From Microcaldota archaeon (GTDB lineage: Archaea; Micrarchaeota; Micrarchaeia; Micrarchaeales; CABMGC01): a DNA stretch of 14,431 nt. Each line of letters begins with the position of its first letter. Position 1 is the stretch's first letter. Of this stretch, positions 1 through 7,395 are shown piece by piece. Both the position numbers and the translations under genes were made by a program. The stretch covers positions 1 through 14,431 of the forward strand of contig JAJZKF010000006.1 in assembly GCA_021804305.1 (NCBI GenBank), written 5' to 3'. The notes under the pieces are model-generated. The model made no database searches. It saw only the letters and a list, made by a program, of their open reading frames with translations, and was not told the DNA's origin.

Positions 1-118
1 CCCGGACATACTCCACAAATGTCTCGGGGTCATAGCCCTTTGCCCTTGCCGCCATAGCAACAGCGTTGGCTTCGTTGAACCTCCTTGTGAACATCTCGAA
101 GTATTCCTCTATCTCCAT
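1..118 (-). CDS. polC: DNA polymerase D large subunit DP2, N-terminal fragment
   Basis: This is the first 39 codons of a gene that runs off the left edge. It reads MEIEEYFEMF at the start, then an Ala/Arg-rich helix ending in ARAKGYDPE. Pyrococcus-type DP2 proteins also open with an EEYFEM-like segment followed by an Ala-rich helix and a G-x-DP motif, so the match is good although short. Its ATG overlaps the TGA of the DP1 gene by one base (TGATG), so the two subunits are probably co-transcribed and translationally coupled. DP2 is the catalytic polymerase subunit of PolD and works at the replication fork with DP1. The call rests on the N-terminal pattern plus the neighbour; the polymerase active site lies outside the window. 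Confidence 0.85.
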   Translation of the reverse strand, partial: MEIEEYFEMFTRRFNEANAVAMAARAKGYDPETFVEYVR

Positions 119-1647
119 CATTGTTCACCAGCAAAGTTAACCGAGGTAAAGGTGTGCCTCTTCATCTCATATATCGGCAGCAGGCATGGAGTCGGGATAT
201 GCCCCTGCTTTATTTGGTAGTCTGTTCGCGACTGCCAAGTGCCGCTGTTCACGATCTCGACGCCGTGATAATTCGATATCCCGTTCTTGTGCACGTGGCC
301 CATATGGAGTATGTCCGGGACCTTGTCTATCACCATGTTATCTTCCCTACTTGGCACGAAAGACGTGCTCACGTCGTTTCCGTATATCGGGGAGATGTGC
401 CGCCTCTTGAGCAGCTCTATCATTGCCTTCTCCGGCTGCGCATAGCTCAGACCAGGGATAGAGGCTATCATCGAGTCTAGCGACTTCCCATGGTAGACAA
501 GAGTATCTATTCCGCTGAGCGTTGCTACGGCTGGGTTGGAAAGGAAGTGCACATTATCCTTTTTGAAGTCCCTGAGGAGGTCGCTTGTCAGCTGCGGCTG
601 CGGCTCAGAAAGCTGGACAGCGTCGTGGTTGCCAGGAAGCACGAACACGTGTACATAGTCAGGGATTGCATCGATGTAGTTGAAGAGCTCCTGGTATTGC
701 TCATAGATATCGAGTATCGCAAGGTCCCTATCCTGCCCAGGATAAATCCCTATGCCGTCAACGACGTCGCCTGCCATCACTATGTATTTTATCTTTCCAG
801 CAAGCTCCTTGTATCTTGTCTCGGCATTCCCGTTTATCCACTGTACCATGTTGGAGAAGCTCTTCTCCATGAACTTCTTGCTCCCTATGTGTATGTCTGA
901 CATGAACGCTACTGCGAAATCCTGCTCAACCTCCTTCTTCTGCCTTATTGGGATATCAGGCCAAAGCATCTCGTTTGCGATGACGAACGGTCCTGATATC
1001 TTCCCTTTTATCGCGAGGACCTCGTCGTTTATCACGTTTGCCGATTTCTCGAACAGCTCCCGCGCAGCCTGCGATGTCCCGTTCATGAACATCACCTTTA
1101 CCTCGGCAGTCTCGTCCTCGAGCACGACCATTACGTTGCCCTTCTTTGTCGCTATCTTGTCCTTGACAAGCCCAACAATCGCCACTTCCCTCCCCGCGGT
1201 GAAGCTTTTCAGCACTTCCAGATTCGGGATGAGGCCGAAGGCATCGTGACGCGTGCTCTCTATAAGTGATTTTATCCTCCTCAGCCTGCTCCTGAAGTAG
1301 TTGACAAAATCAGTAGCCGTGCCTTCGGTCCTCTCTATCGGCCTGTTCGACACCTTGTATTCTGCGTCGTACTCCGCCGCGATCGGCTTGAAGTCTGCCG
1401 GCCTGGATACCTCTATTGGGACAGGCACCTTCTCGACCTTCATCGCATCTATCATCTTCCTTATCCGCTCTGCATCTACGATGATCAGAGCAGAGTCCGG
1501 ATTCTTTTCTCTCTCTTCAAGGATCCTTGATGCAAGGATGTCGAGGTTTACGTCATTCAACATCTCAGGCTTGACATCTCCCGATATCACCACACGCGAT
1601 TGCGAGAGTACCCTCACCAGTTCCCTTACAGAATCCTCATCCGCCAT
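118..1647 (-). CDS. polB: DNA polymerase D small subunit DP1 (3'-5' exonuclease)
   Basis: DP1 is the proofreading and scaffold subunit of archaeal PolD. Numbering from an upstream GTG at 1653 (511 residues), an OB-fold region spans about 154-235 and a calcineurin-like phosphodiesterase domain follows. All metal-binding motifs are visible: SDIHIGS at 252-258, GDVVDG at 295-300, GNHD at 341-344, YHG near 387 and GHVH at 452-455, so the exonuclease should be active. The N-terminal 130 residues look helical and variable, as in the family, where this part contacts other replication proteins. Start choice is uncertain: I prefer the ATG at 1647 (MADEDSVREL) over the GTG at 1653, but neither has a clear ribosome site. 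UPF0147 lies 26 bases upstream on the same strand and DP2 overlaps downstream, suggesting one operon. Confidence 0.96.
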   Translation of the reverse strand: MADEDSVRELVRVLSQSRVVISGDVKPEMLNDVNLDILASRILEEREKNPDSALIIVDAERIRKMIDAMKVEKVPVPIEVSRPADFKPIAAEYDAEYKVSNRPIERTEGTATDFVNYFRSRLRRIKSLIESTRHDAFGLIPNLEVLKSFTAGREVAIVGLVKDKIATKKGNVMVVLEDETAEVKVMFMNGTSQAARELFEKSANVINDEVLAIKGKISGPFVIANEMLWPDIPIRQKKEVEQDFAVAFMSDIHIGSKKFMEKSFSNMVQWINGNAETRYKELAGKIKYIVMAGDVVDGIGIYPGQDRDLAILDIYEQYQELFNYIDAIPDYVHVFVLPGNHDAVQLSEPQPQLTSDLLRDFKKDNVHFLSNPAVATLSGIDTLVYHGKSLDSMIASIPGLSYAQPEKAMIELLKRRHISPIYGNDVSTSFVPSREDNMVIDKVPDILHMGHVHKNGISNYHGVEIVNSGTWQSRTDYQIKQGHIPTPCLLPIYEMKRHTFTSVNFAGEQ

Positions 1648-1673
1648 GGACACACTGCGCTTTTTCCATGCGC

Positions 1674-1943
1674 CTACTCCTTAAGCGCTTCAAGCTTCCC
1701 CAATATGTTCCATATGACAGTGCGCGCCTGCGGAGGCAGGTTTATGTCGTTGCTTACCCCGTCTATGTTGTATATGGCGCCTGATATCCGCACCGTGTAT
1801 TCTCCCTGTGCGTTGAGTTTTGCCTTTGCCTCGCTCACCGCGCTCCTCACGTTTTTTGGAACACTTGTGTCAGCTATGAGCATGTCCATCATCTTGGTGA
1901 TCTGCTCAATCTCTCCTGCTAGCTTGCCATCGTTGCCTTCCAT
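1674..1943 (-). CDS. UPF0147 family protein
   Basis: This 89-residue protein matches the archaeal UPF0147 family in length and pattern: a helical first half (EIEQITKMMDMLIADTSVPK), an Ala/Lys helix, then a conserved end with NDINLPPQARTVIWNILGKL. The molecular function of the family is unknown. The start is well supported: GGTGAT at 1947-1952 sits three bases before the ATG. It is the first gene of a probable operon with the two PolD subunits. AT-rich sequence at 1965-1973 (TTTTTATTT on the plus strand) could hold its promoter, although the spacing to the ribosome site is a little short. Confidence 0.9.
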   Translation of the reverse strand: MEGNDGKLAGEIEQITKMMDMLIADTSVPKNVRSAVSEAKAKLNAQGEYTVRISGAIYNIDGVSNDINLPPQARTVIWNILGKLEALKE

Positions 1944-1946
1944 CGT

Positions 1947-1952
1947 ATCACC
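1947..1952 (-). promoter_or_regulatory. Ribosome binding site of the UPF0147 gene
   Basis: Read on the minus strand this is GGTGAT, complementary to the usual end of archaeal 16S rRNA, with a spacing of three bases to the ATG at 1943. The same hexamer and spacing recur before the M16 peptidase start at 4815. Confidence 0.75.
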
Positions 1953-2062
1953 ACTTACAAAAAGTTTTTATTTGTCTCCCAAATAGGTTTGGGTTGTTTT
2001 ATAGAGAATATAAGATGAAAGAAACTATATATAGCTTTCCCAGAATGATGGTCACGTTAGCG

Positions 2063-2070
2063 TTAAATAT
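2063..2070 (+). promoter_or_regulatory. TATA-like box of the 2100 gene
   Basis: TTAAATAT lies about 33 bases before the ATG at 2100, which would give a very short leader. A second AT-rich element (CTATATATAG, about 2025-2034) lies further upstream and might be an alternative promoter. Confidence 0.5.
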
Positions 2071-2099
2071 CTGGACAATTCCATACGAGTTGTGATTAG

Positions 2100-2387
2100 A
2101 TGGCGGAAAGAGACAAGGGAAAAGCCGGAACAACCAAAGCTTCTGTGCCTCCTGATGAGTTGGCGCAAAGGTCGGTCTTGGCAACGCTGCAGGAACACCG
2201 CATAAACAGCATGACCAGCAGCTCTGATTTTGAAAGGCTCGTAGCGGACGAGCTCCGCAGGCTGAGAAGAAAGAGCAAGTCGGATCTAAGGCTTATCCAG
2301 CTCGACTTGGAAGAGCGCGAAGCTGCAATAAAAGAGCTGTTCGACAGGAGAGCAAAGGCTCAGACCGGCACGGCTCCAACAAAGTAG
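2100..2387 (+). CDS. Small helical protein of unknown function
   Basis: This 95-residue, highly charged protein is not a family I recognise. After a polar N-terminal tail (MAERDKGKAG) it appears to form long helices, with a basic heptad-like stretch (ADELRRLRRKSKSDL) and a Glu/Arg-rich helix ending in ELFDRRAKAQ, then a short Thr/Pro tail. It has no membrane segment, no Cys and no catalytic motif. The ATG has a TATA-like box at suitable distance. Its 3' end overlaps the convergent transporter gene by 28 bases, an arrangement seen repeatedly in this window. The composition and overlap suggest a real gene, possibly a nucleic-acid or protein-binding adaptor, but that is a guess. Confidence 0.75.
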   Translation: MAERDKGKAGTTKASVPPDELAQRSVLATLQEHRINSMTSSSDFERLVADELRRLRRKSKSDLRLIQLDLEEREAAIKELFDRRAKAQTGTAPTK

Positions 2388-3079
2388 CCTATCAAGTATC
2401 CGGCAATTCCTGCTGCCATTCCTATCATCAGCATCTCTAGTCCGCTCCTCCATAAGGATCCTATAGTCACCTTTGCCTCATAGTACCCGATTACAAATAG
2501 CGTTATAGCGCTGAGTATTACCGATGCAACTATCCCTTCATGTATGCTCCCGGTGAATAAGAAAGGTAGTATAGGGATGATTGAGCCGAATATGGTAGCA
2601 AGCAGTACTACAGAAAAGCTTCGCCTCGCCTCGTTCTCCTTGACCGGAGACAGGTTCAGCTCATGCGCCATCATAAACTCGAGCCATGCTTTCCTGTTCT
2701 TGCAGATTTTCTCCGTCATAAGTTCGAGCTCGTCGCCTCTGTAGCCCCACTTACTGAATATGCTGCGGACCTCCTCGCGCTCTACTTTTGGGATTTCCTT
2801 CATCTCACTCTTTTCCCTCTCTATCTCCTTCAGGTAGTGTCTCCTCCTTGCGAGAGTGGAAGTGTAGGCAACCGCACCCATTGATATTGACTCCGCGCCA
2901 AGCGCGGCCAGCGCAGCAACGAAAACAATCCTCAACTCGCTGGTAGCTGCGCTGACACCTAGGACTATTCCAAGAACGTTAACGAGCCCGTCCTGGCTGC
3001 CGAGGATGAAGTTCGAGAGCAGCGTTGGCTCAGCATGCCTTTCACCATCTGTCCTGAACAGGTAGTCTGCCTTTTTCAC
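2360..3079 (-). CDS. VIT1/CCC1 family iron/manganese transporter
   Basis: Proteins of this family move Fe2+ or Mn2+ out of the cytosol. The family pattern is clear: NFILGSQDGLVNVLGIVLG in the first membrane helix (the conserved DG is included), SMGAVAYTST at the end of the second, then a charged cytosolic segment with REEV and many Glu residues (the metal-binding region of the family), and three further membrane helices, giving five as expected. The reading frame extends upstream to 3160, but I chose the GTG at 3079. A strong TATA box sits 26 bases before it, while the extra 27 residues overlap the promoter of the divergent gene at 3187 and look like translated promoter DNA. From the GTG the protein is 239 residues, a normal family length. 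The metal specificity cannot be read from sequence. Confidence 0.9.
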   Translation of the reverse strand: MKKADYLFRTDGERHAEPTLLSNFILGSQDGLVNVLGIVLGVSAATSELRIVFVAALAALGAESISMGAVAYTSTLARRRHYLKEIEREKSEMKEIPKVEREEVRSIFSKWGYRGDELELMTEKICKNRKAWLEFMMAHELNLSPVKENEARRSFSVVLLATIFGSIIPILPFLFTGSIHEGIVASVILSAITLFVIGYYEAKVTIGSLWRSGLEMLMIGMAAGIAGYLIGYFVGAVPV

Positions 3080-3099
3080 ATAAGAAGATGGTTCCCAAT

Positions 3100-3110
3100 C
3101 TTTATAAAAG
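3100..3110 (-). promoter_or_regulatory. TATA box of the VIT1/CCC1 transporter
   Basis: On the minus strand this reads CTTTTATAAAG, centred about 26 bases from the GTG at 3079. The spacing predicts a leaderless transcript and decides the start codon. Confidence 0.65.
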
Positions 3111-3148
3111 TGAGGGAAAAACTCCGCAAAGTTTAGGAAAAAAGAGGA

Positions 3149-3156
3149 TTTAAATA
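3149..3156 (+). promoter_or_regulatory. TATA box of the 3187 gene
   Basis: TTTAAATA is centred about 34 bases before the ATG at 3187. An AGGT at 3180-3183 lies three bases before that ATG and may be a weak ribosome site. The box falls inside the upstream extension of the transporter frame on the other strand. Confidence 0.6.
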
Positions 3157-3186
3157 TCATCCAAAGCGTATGGTTTTCTAGGTATT

Positions 3187-3606
3187 ATGGGAAGCATTAA
3201 GGTGGGAGATGCAGACGCGCACAGGGACAGCGTAGCCACATACTCTTCTATGCTTGCTAGGGGGAATATGGAATATATTGCAGAGAGGCTGGCTTACGCT
3301 GGCAGCTCCGCCGCGGTGCTCAGGAATGCGAAGGAGGCGATAGAGTCCCACATCAGGGAGCTCTCAATAGAGAGGCAGCAGGCGGCCCTTGCAAAAATAC
3401 TCAACGCGCTTATGGACCTTGAAAAGGGTTACGGTGTCGTAGAAGAGCAGTACATTAGGGATAGGATAGGGAGCTTCAAAATCTACCTTTACACAAGGCT
3501 TGGTGGCATAATGCTTGGCCACGCCAAGCTCATGCGGGGAAAACAAGGTGCAGATGGCAAATCATTCGGGCTCGACTATCACGCTGACAGCCCTGTCCAT
3601 CTTTAA
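3187..3606 (+). CDS. Helical protein of unknown function
   Basis: This 139-residue protein is not recognised. It appears almost entirely helical from residue 10 to about 118: a first helix containing DSVATYSSMLARGNMEYIAE, an Ala-rich second helix, a third helix with QQAALAKILNALMDLEKGYG, then EEQYIRDRIGSFKIYLYTRL and a moderately hydrophobic GGIMLGHAKLM. The last 20 residues are polar and may be disordered. No Cys, no metal motif and no signal peptide are seen. The gene has its own promoter, divergent from the metal transporter. Its last 45 bases overlap the convergent M16 peptidase gene, long enough that the end of both genes is doubly constrained. Confidence 0.8.
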   Translation: MGSIKVGDADAHRDSVATYSSMLARGNMEYIAERLAYAGSSAAVLRNAKEAIESHIRELSIERQQAALAKILNALMDLEKGYGVVEEQYIRDRIGSFKIYLYTRLGGIMLGHAKLMRGKQGADGKSFGLDYHADSPVHL

Positions 3607-4815
3607 CATGGTGGCAGCAGCTTTCCTGACGCTATCAAGGTCCACCTTTGCGATGTTCTCGTTGTACATCTCCCTGTAGCGCGGCATCCCGTTGATGTAG
3701 AAAAGACCGGACTCTATCACCCTGTTAAATGCGTCGTTGTTTCCCGAATCCGATGCCTTCCAAAGCTTCTCCTTCTCCCTGTCAACTCTCTCGCTCGTGA
3801 CCTCTCCGCCAGCAAGCTTTTCGATCTCCTTTGTTGCGAGGTCGAGCACCTCGTTTGCGTTCTTCGGCGACGAGAGCGCCATTGCATACAGCAGACCTGC
3901 GGTCTTTGAAGGTGACATTGTAGCGCCAGCTCCATAAACGAGTCCCTTCTCAAGCCTGAGCTTGTCCAGCAACATGCTGTTGAGTATGTTCATCATGACT
4001 CCAGACGAGACAAGCAAAAACTCATCGCCAGCTCCATTCAACTGCGGAATCTTCATGCCAATTACAGTTGCCGTCTGCGAGATTCCCTTCTTCTTCATCC
4101 GCACGGTTTCCGGCTTCTGCGCTATCTGTGCGACTGGCAGCTGCACTCTCTCCCTCTTTCCCGAGAATCCGGAAAAGTTCTTTTCAGCAAGCTCCATGGC
4201 GCGCTTTTCCTCTACGTTCCCCCAAAATATGAGGGCGGAGTCCTCGGGGACAAACTGCCCCTTATTTACGTCGAGCACGTTTTCCCGCTTGATCCTGTTT
4301 ATGTCCGCCTCGGTATGTATCCTCTCCCTTCCAATCGGATGGTCCTTGAAAAGCTCCTGCATGAGCCTCATAGTGGCCACCATCCTCGGACTGTCATTGT
4401 ACATAGAGTATTCTTCCTTGAACGGCGTGCGCTCCTTCTCGAGCTCAGCTTCAGGAAACGCAGAGTTCTGCACCATGTCAGAGACCAGGCTGGTCGCCCG
4501 CTCGATATCCTTCGGATGGAAACCCATGACGCAGGTCATGCTCTCCTGCATTGTGAACGCGTTGTACATGAAGAACGAGCGCATCTCGTCCCATATCTGC
4601 TTCTTTGTCCTTGTCTTTGTTCCGGAGAAAAAGAGGTGCTCTATGAAGTGCGCGACATCGACATCGAACTGCTTCAGCGCATGCGCGGTCCCATAAGGAA
4701 GAACGACTCCAACTCCAACATAGTTCGGAAGCGGATACCTGCAGTTCATGACAGTGAAAGAGTTATCCATCCTCTTCAGCGTTACCTGCAATCCAGATTT
4801 CCCTGGAGCGTCCAA
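3562..4815 (-). CDS. M16 family zinc metallopeptidase (single-domain-pair type)
   Basis: The inverted zinc motif HxxEH that defines M16 (pitrilysin/processing peptidase) is present as HFIEH at residues 56-60 of the shorter form. A third ligand Glu (about residue 135) lies in KEEYSMYND, about 75 residues later, as in active members. The C-terminal half has the second M16 domain, including a RLEKGLVYGAGATMS-type segment like the family's R-x-Y motif region. With about 417 residues it resembles bacterial and archaeal half-size M16 enzymes that work as dimers on small peptides; no second subunit is nearby. I chose the TTG at 4815 because GGTGAT lies three bases before it. The frame is open to a TTG at 4878, but that would add residues unlike the family and run into the divergent dcd promoter area. 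Confidence 0.9.
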   Translation of the reverse strand: MDAPGKSGLQVTLKRMDNSFTVMNCRYPLPNYVGVGVVLPYGTAHALKQFDVDVAHFIEHLFFSGTKTRTKKQIWDEMRSFFMYNAFTMQESMTCVMGFHPKDIERATSLVSDMVQNSAFPEAELEKERTPFKEEYSMYNDSPRMVATMRLMQELFKDHPIGRERIHTEADINRIKRENVLDVNKGQFVPEDSALIFWGNVEEKRAMELAEKNFSGFSGKRERVQLPVAQIAQKPETVRMKKKGISQTATVIGMKIPQLNGAGDEFLLVSSGVMMNILNSMLLDKLRLEKGLVYGAGATMSPSKTAGLLYAMALSSPKNANEVLDLATKEIEKLAGGEVTSERVDREKEKLWKASDSGNNDAFNRVIESGLFYINGMPRYREMYNENIAKVDLDSVRKAAATMLKMDRAVSVIVEPE

Positions 4816-4818
4816 TGC

Positions 4819-4824
4819 ATCACC
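4819..4824 (-). promoter_or_regulatory. Ribosome binding site deciding the M16 start
   Basis: GGTGAT on the minus strand, three bases before a TTG start. An AT-rich element (TATTAAAG, within 4848-4858) lies about 38 bases before that start, which would leave a leader just long enough for this site. Confidence 0.6.
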
Positions 4825-4917
4825 TGCAAAGGATTGGTTTTCCAGCTTTAATACCTTTCCTACATGCAAAACACGCAAACCTTTTTTATTCCAAGCGCGA
4901 AATCCATATGTGGGTGT

Positions 4918-5454
4918 ATGATACTCTCAGATTTCGACCTTAGGAACTACATAAGCAGCCATAGGCTAGTGGTAAAGCCGTTCGACGAGGAGCAGATAAG
5001 GGAGAACGGCCTTGACCTTAAGCTTGGGAACGAGATAGGAGTCCACAACCCAGAGCTTAAGGAGGACTTCGTGCTCGATCCTTCGGACGAGGAACACCTG
5101 AAAAGGGAGTACATCATCACAAAGAACAATGACAGACTGGTGCTGCCGGCAAAGTCACAGGTTCTTCTGACTACGCAGGAATTCCTGGAGATGCCGGATA
5201 ACTTAATGGGATTCGTCGAACTGAGGAGCAGCTGGGCAAGGCATGGTCTTTCGATGCCGCCGACGATAATAGACGCAGGCTTCAAGGGCGACGTGACCCT
5301 AGAGGTCATAAACCACTCAAACCATGCGATTGCGCTGAAGCCTAATGTGAGGTTCGCGCATATCATCTTTGCGGTAACGATGAACAGGGTCAGCAAGCAG
5401 TACTCAGGCAGTTATCTTGGCCAGCGGGGAGTCAGGACCCCGAAGCCGCTCTAA
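4918..5454 (+). CDS. dcd: dCTP deaminase (Dcd)
   Basis: Dcd deaminates dCTP to dUTP in the dTTP precursor pathway; some archaeal members also hydrolyse dUTP to dUMP. The protein (178 residues) starts with the typical MILSDFDLRNYI. It carries ENGLDLKLG near residue 30, the RSSWARHGL substrate motif, the catalytic-Glu motif IIDAGFKGDVTLEV, and the C-terminal nucleotide-binding segment YSGSYLGQRGVRTPK. All signature residues look intact. The frame is open to an ATG at 4864, but the ATG at 4918 matches the family start, and a T-rich TATA-like element (4882-4890) lies about 31 bases upstream. Whether it is mono- or bifunctional cannot be settled by eye. The stop overlaps that of the next gene by four bases. 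Confidence 0.96.
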   Translation: MILSDFDLRNYISSHRLVVKPFDEEQIRENGLDLKLGNEIGVHNPELKEDFVLDPSDEEHLKREYIITKNNDRLVLPAKSQVLLTTQEFLEMPDNLMGFVELRSSWARHGLSMPPTIIDAGFKGDVTLEVINHSNHAIALKPNVRFAHIIFAVTMNRVSKQYSGSYLGQRGVRTPKPL

Positions 5455-6242
5455 AGCTTCTTCTGCGATTTCGTCTCCTCGAGCTTCCTTCTCATCGAAT
5501 CCGTTATCGGCGTGAGTATGTAGCCTTCATCAAGGTTGCCCAGAACAGCGCACCTGTTCGGATGCGCCCACGCGTAGTACGCTATGTATGCGCAGAACAC
5601 AGCGTCCATCTCATCCTCGTAATCCTTCAGCTTCTGCGCCTTCAGCTCGTCAACCTTCACCTTTGTGATGGTGCTCGGCAGCTTCAGCGGTGGATCTGCA
5701 TCAGCGAGCGCTGACATGTGCTTCTGGTACTCCCTGAATGCCGCATACCTCTCAGCATACTCCCTGTTCGGCTTCGCCTTGTAGCGGATTATCCTGTTGA
5801 GGCCGAAGAGAACAACCATAGCAGGATGCGGATACACTTCGAAGAACTTCCTGGTCTGCTCGTGCACGGAGAGGTTCGGGCTATGCGCAAATCCCTCTTT
5901 CTTCAGAAGCTCCGCCACCGTCTCTCCCCTTATTCTTCCATAGAAAGAGGCCAGGTGGCTCCTATTCGCCGGATGCGCACCGGCGTCGTACTGCCTGAAG
6001 AGGTCGCCGACTATCACCTCCGCTATCCTCCTTCCCTTCTCGTTCGGCACTACGAGTGGTGCATCTATTGCGACGAGCGCATTCGCGGTGCCGACGTTTT
6101 CCCTGAGGAAGTCGCGTATCTCGTCGTCGGAGCGGACAAGTCTGGATGAGATGAGCTTCGCCTTCTTGCTGTCGCCCTCTACTAACGCTATCCCGCTTGC
6201 GTTGTTAGTAGACCACGCAAGGTCTAGTCCGACAAATAGCAT
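5451..6242 (-). CDS. DUF429 family protein (predicted RNase H-like nuclease)
   Basis: A 263-residue protein with the DUF429 layout. A first strand carries an Asp (GLDLAWS, residues 6-12), followed by a strand ending in AIDAPL, a conserved KGRRIAEVIVGDLFRQY segment, then the AHPANRSHL region. A later helix reads KLKDYEDEMDAVFCAYIAYY, where DEMDA supplies acidic residues typical of the last active-site position. The family is predicted to have an RNase H-like fold with a two-metal site; the biological substrate is unknown. Several acidic positions are in place, so it is probably not a dead copy. A TATA box lies 24 bases before the ATG, so the transcript is likely leaderless. Confidence 0.85.
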   Translation of the reverse strand: MLFVGLDLAWSTNNASGIALVEGDSKKAKLISSRLVRSDDEIRDFLRENVGTANALVAIDAPLVVPNEKGRRIAEVIVGDLFRQYDAGAHPANRSHLASFYGRIRGETVAELLKKEGFAHSPNLSVHEQTRKFFEVYPHPAMVVLFGLNRIIRYKAKPNREYAERYAAFREYQKHMSALADADPPLKLPSTITKVKVDELKAQKLKDYEDEMDAVFCAYIAYYAWAHPNRCAVLGNLDEGYILTPITDSMRRKLEETKSQKKL

Positions 6243-6261
6243 AGTCCTGAATGGAATCCAA

Positions 6262-6270
6262 GATATAAAG
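6262..6270 (-). promoter_or_regulatory. TATA box of the DUF429 gene
   Basis: CTTTATATC on the minus strand, centred about 24 bases before the ATG at 6242, the spacing expected for a leaderless archaeal transcript. Confidence 0.6.
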
Positions 6271-6275
6271 AGCTT

Positions 6276-6545
6276 TCAACCGAGCAGCTTCTCTGCGTTA
6301 GACTCGGTTACAGCCGACATCGTCTCCGTGTCTATGAAGTCTGATGAATCGTACAAGAATTTCAGCAGCTTCGCCTCGGAAGGCGCATCGAAGACAAGGA
6401 CTGCGTCGTACTTGCCTAGCGTCCAGAAAGCCGCCACCATCCTTATGTTGTTCTTCTTCAGGACCGGATCGACCTTCTTGTGCCAGCTGTTGGTGACCTC
6501 AAGCGTAGGCTTCGTCTTGAATTTCGTAAGGGATATGAAGAGCAT
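6276..6545 (-). CDS. GYD-domain protein
   Basis: An 89-residue protein of the GYD family, small proteins with a ferredoxin-like fold and no firmly assigned role. The diagnostic segment is WTLGKYDAVLVFDAPSEAKL, close to the family's G-x-YD core followed by an acidic residue and an Ala-Pro turn. The first strand MLFISLTKFK also fits. The frame extends eight codons further up, but GGTGA at 6550-6554 stands five bases before the ATG at 6545 and decides the start. It has its own TATA-like element and sits between the DUF429 gene and a methyltransferase on the same strand, with no sign of coupling. Confidence 0.85.
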   Translation of the reverse strand: MLFISLTKFKTKPTLEVTNSWHKKVDPVLKKNNIRMVAAFWTLGKYDAVLVFDAPSEAKLLKFLYDSSDFIDTETMSAVTESNAEKLLG

Positions 6546-6549
6546 TTTT

Positions 6550-6554
6550 TCACC
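6550..6554 (-). promoter_or_regulatory. Ribosome binding site of the GYD gene
   Basis: GGTGA on the minus strand, followed by a run of A and the ATG at 6545. It fixes the start eight codons inside the longest frame. Confidence 0.7.
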
Positions 6555-6577
6555 TGATAGAACTGCCACGACTAAGA

Positions 6578-6586
6578 ATTAAAAGG
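6578..6586 (-). promoter_or_regulatory. TATA-like box of the GYD gene
   Basis: CTTTTAATT on the minus strand, about 37 bases before the ATG at 6545. This leaves a leader of roughly a dozen bases, enough to contain the GGTGA site. Confidence 0.5.
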
Positions 6587-6609
6587 TTTCTCATTTGCGG
6601 AAGTTTCCG

Positions 6610-7305
6610 CTAACCCTTTTCCGCTTCGACATAAATCCTTCCGGATACGAAGTCCAGCCGCAATTTCATTAAGGAGAAATCAGCCAGCAGCCTTTCCATA
6701 TCTGCCATGGTCGCTGCGGTCCTGTCCTGTCTGTTCGACTCGCTCCCGTAGATTGTGTAAACGTATCCCTCCTTTTTTCCGACTGACGATCCCTCCTCCT
6801 GTGCGCTTCCAAGGCAGTGGACCGTGAATGCAATGTATCTCTCTGCCACCCTGGAAAGCTCCCTGAGCGCCGGTTCGAAATCGTGCGCTTCGAGCACACT
6901 GAGCAGTTTGAAAGCCACAACCGTCCTTATCGAACTGTCTCTGAAAGGGAGATAAAGCACATCTGAAGCGACTAAGCCGACAGGTTTCCATTCTGCGGCA
7001 CTGCAGATTCTCTGGCGCCATTCAGATGACTTTTCCCTTGCTACAGAGAGAACGCTTTGCAGTGCATCGCACTCTATTAGCTCCACACCCTCTTTCCTGA
7101 GGAGGTCCGACCTGGGTCCGCACCCCACATCCAGCACCCTGCCTCTGAGCAGTTCCAGAGAGATCGGGTTGCGTGAAACTAGCAGTTCCTCTATCTCGTT
7201 CTTGCTTGCGCCTAGGATCTCTGCACTACGCACTATTGCGCGGTCCACCTCGCCCCAAGTTTTACTCCAATATTCCTGGGCCGCTGCGATTCTAGAAACC
7301 GACAT
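6610..7305 (-). CDS. SAM-dependent methyltransferase (class I), substrate unknown
   Basis: A 231-residue protein with a Rossmann-fold methyltransferase core. Motif I is VLDVGCGPRSD (residues 57-67), an acidic residue in LIECD (near 80) would bind the SAM ribose, and VASDVLYLPFRD is a motif like those that precede strand 4. A helix with LRELSRVAERYIAFTVHCL follows. The N-terminal helix AAAQEYWSKTWGEVDRAI resembles the start of many small-molecule methyltransferases. The substrate cannot be inferred. I start it at the ATG at 7305 because a TATA-like element is centred 27 bases upstream; the longer frame to 7365 reads through that element. Confidence 0.85.
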   Translation of the reverse strand: MSVSRIAAAQEYWSKTWGEVDRAIVRSAEILGASKNEIEELLVSRNPISLELLRGRVLDVGCGPRSDLLRKEGVELIECDALQSVLSVAREKSSEWRQRICSAAEWKPVGLVASDVLYLPFRDSSIRTVVAFKLLSVLEAHDFEPALRELSRVAERYIAFTVHCLGSAQEEGSSVGKKEGYVYTIYGSESNRQDRTAATMADMERLLADFSLMKLRLDFVSGRIYVEAEKG

Positions 7306-7325
7306 GAATGTGTTGGGTGGAACCT

Positions 7326-7340
7326 GATATTTAATATTTT
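7326..7340 (-). promoter_or_regulatory. TATA element of the methyltransferase gene
   Basis: AT-rich sequence AAAATATTAAATATC on the minus strand, centred about 27 bases before the ATG at 7305. A leaderless start is likely. Confidence 0.55.
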
Positions 7341-7395
7341 CTCGGGCGCCACATTTGAGCAACAAATATTATTAATTTCCGATTTTAATTCCCAT

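Noticed and set aside
3080..3160. Upstream 27-residue extension of the metal transporter
   Set aside because: It spans the TATA boxes of both divergent genes and is rich in Phe from AT-rich DNA, so it is more likely promoter than protein.
3962..4696. A 244-codon plus-strand frame opposite the M16 peptidase
   Set aside because: It is Ser/Phe/Cys-rich, as expected from the complement of a Glu/Lys-rich gene, while the minus-strand frame has the HxxEH zinc site.
4864..4917. An 18-codon N-terminal extension of dCTP deaminase
   Set aside because: The family begins at MILSD, and the extension reads through the T-rich promoter element.
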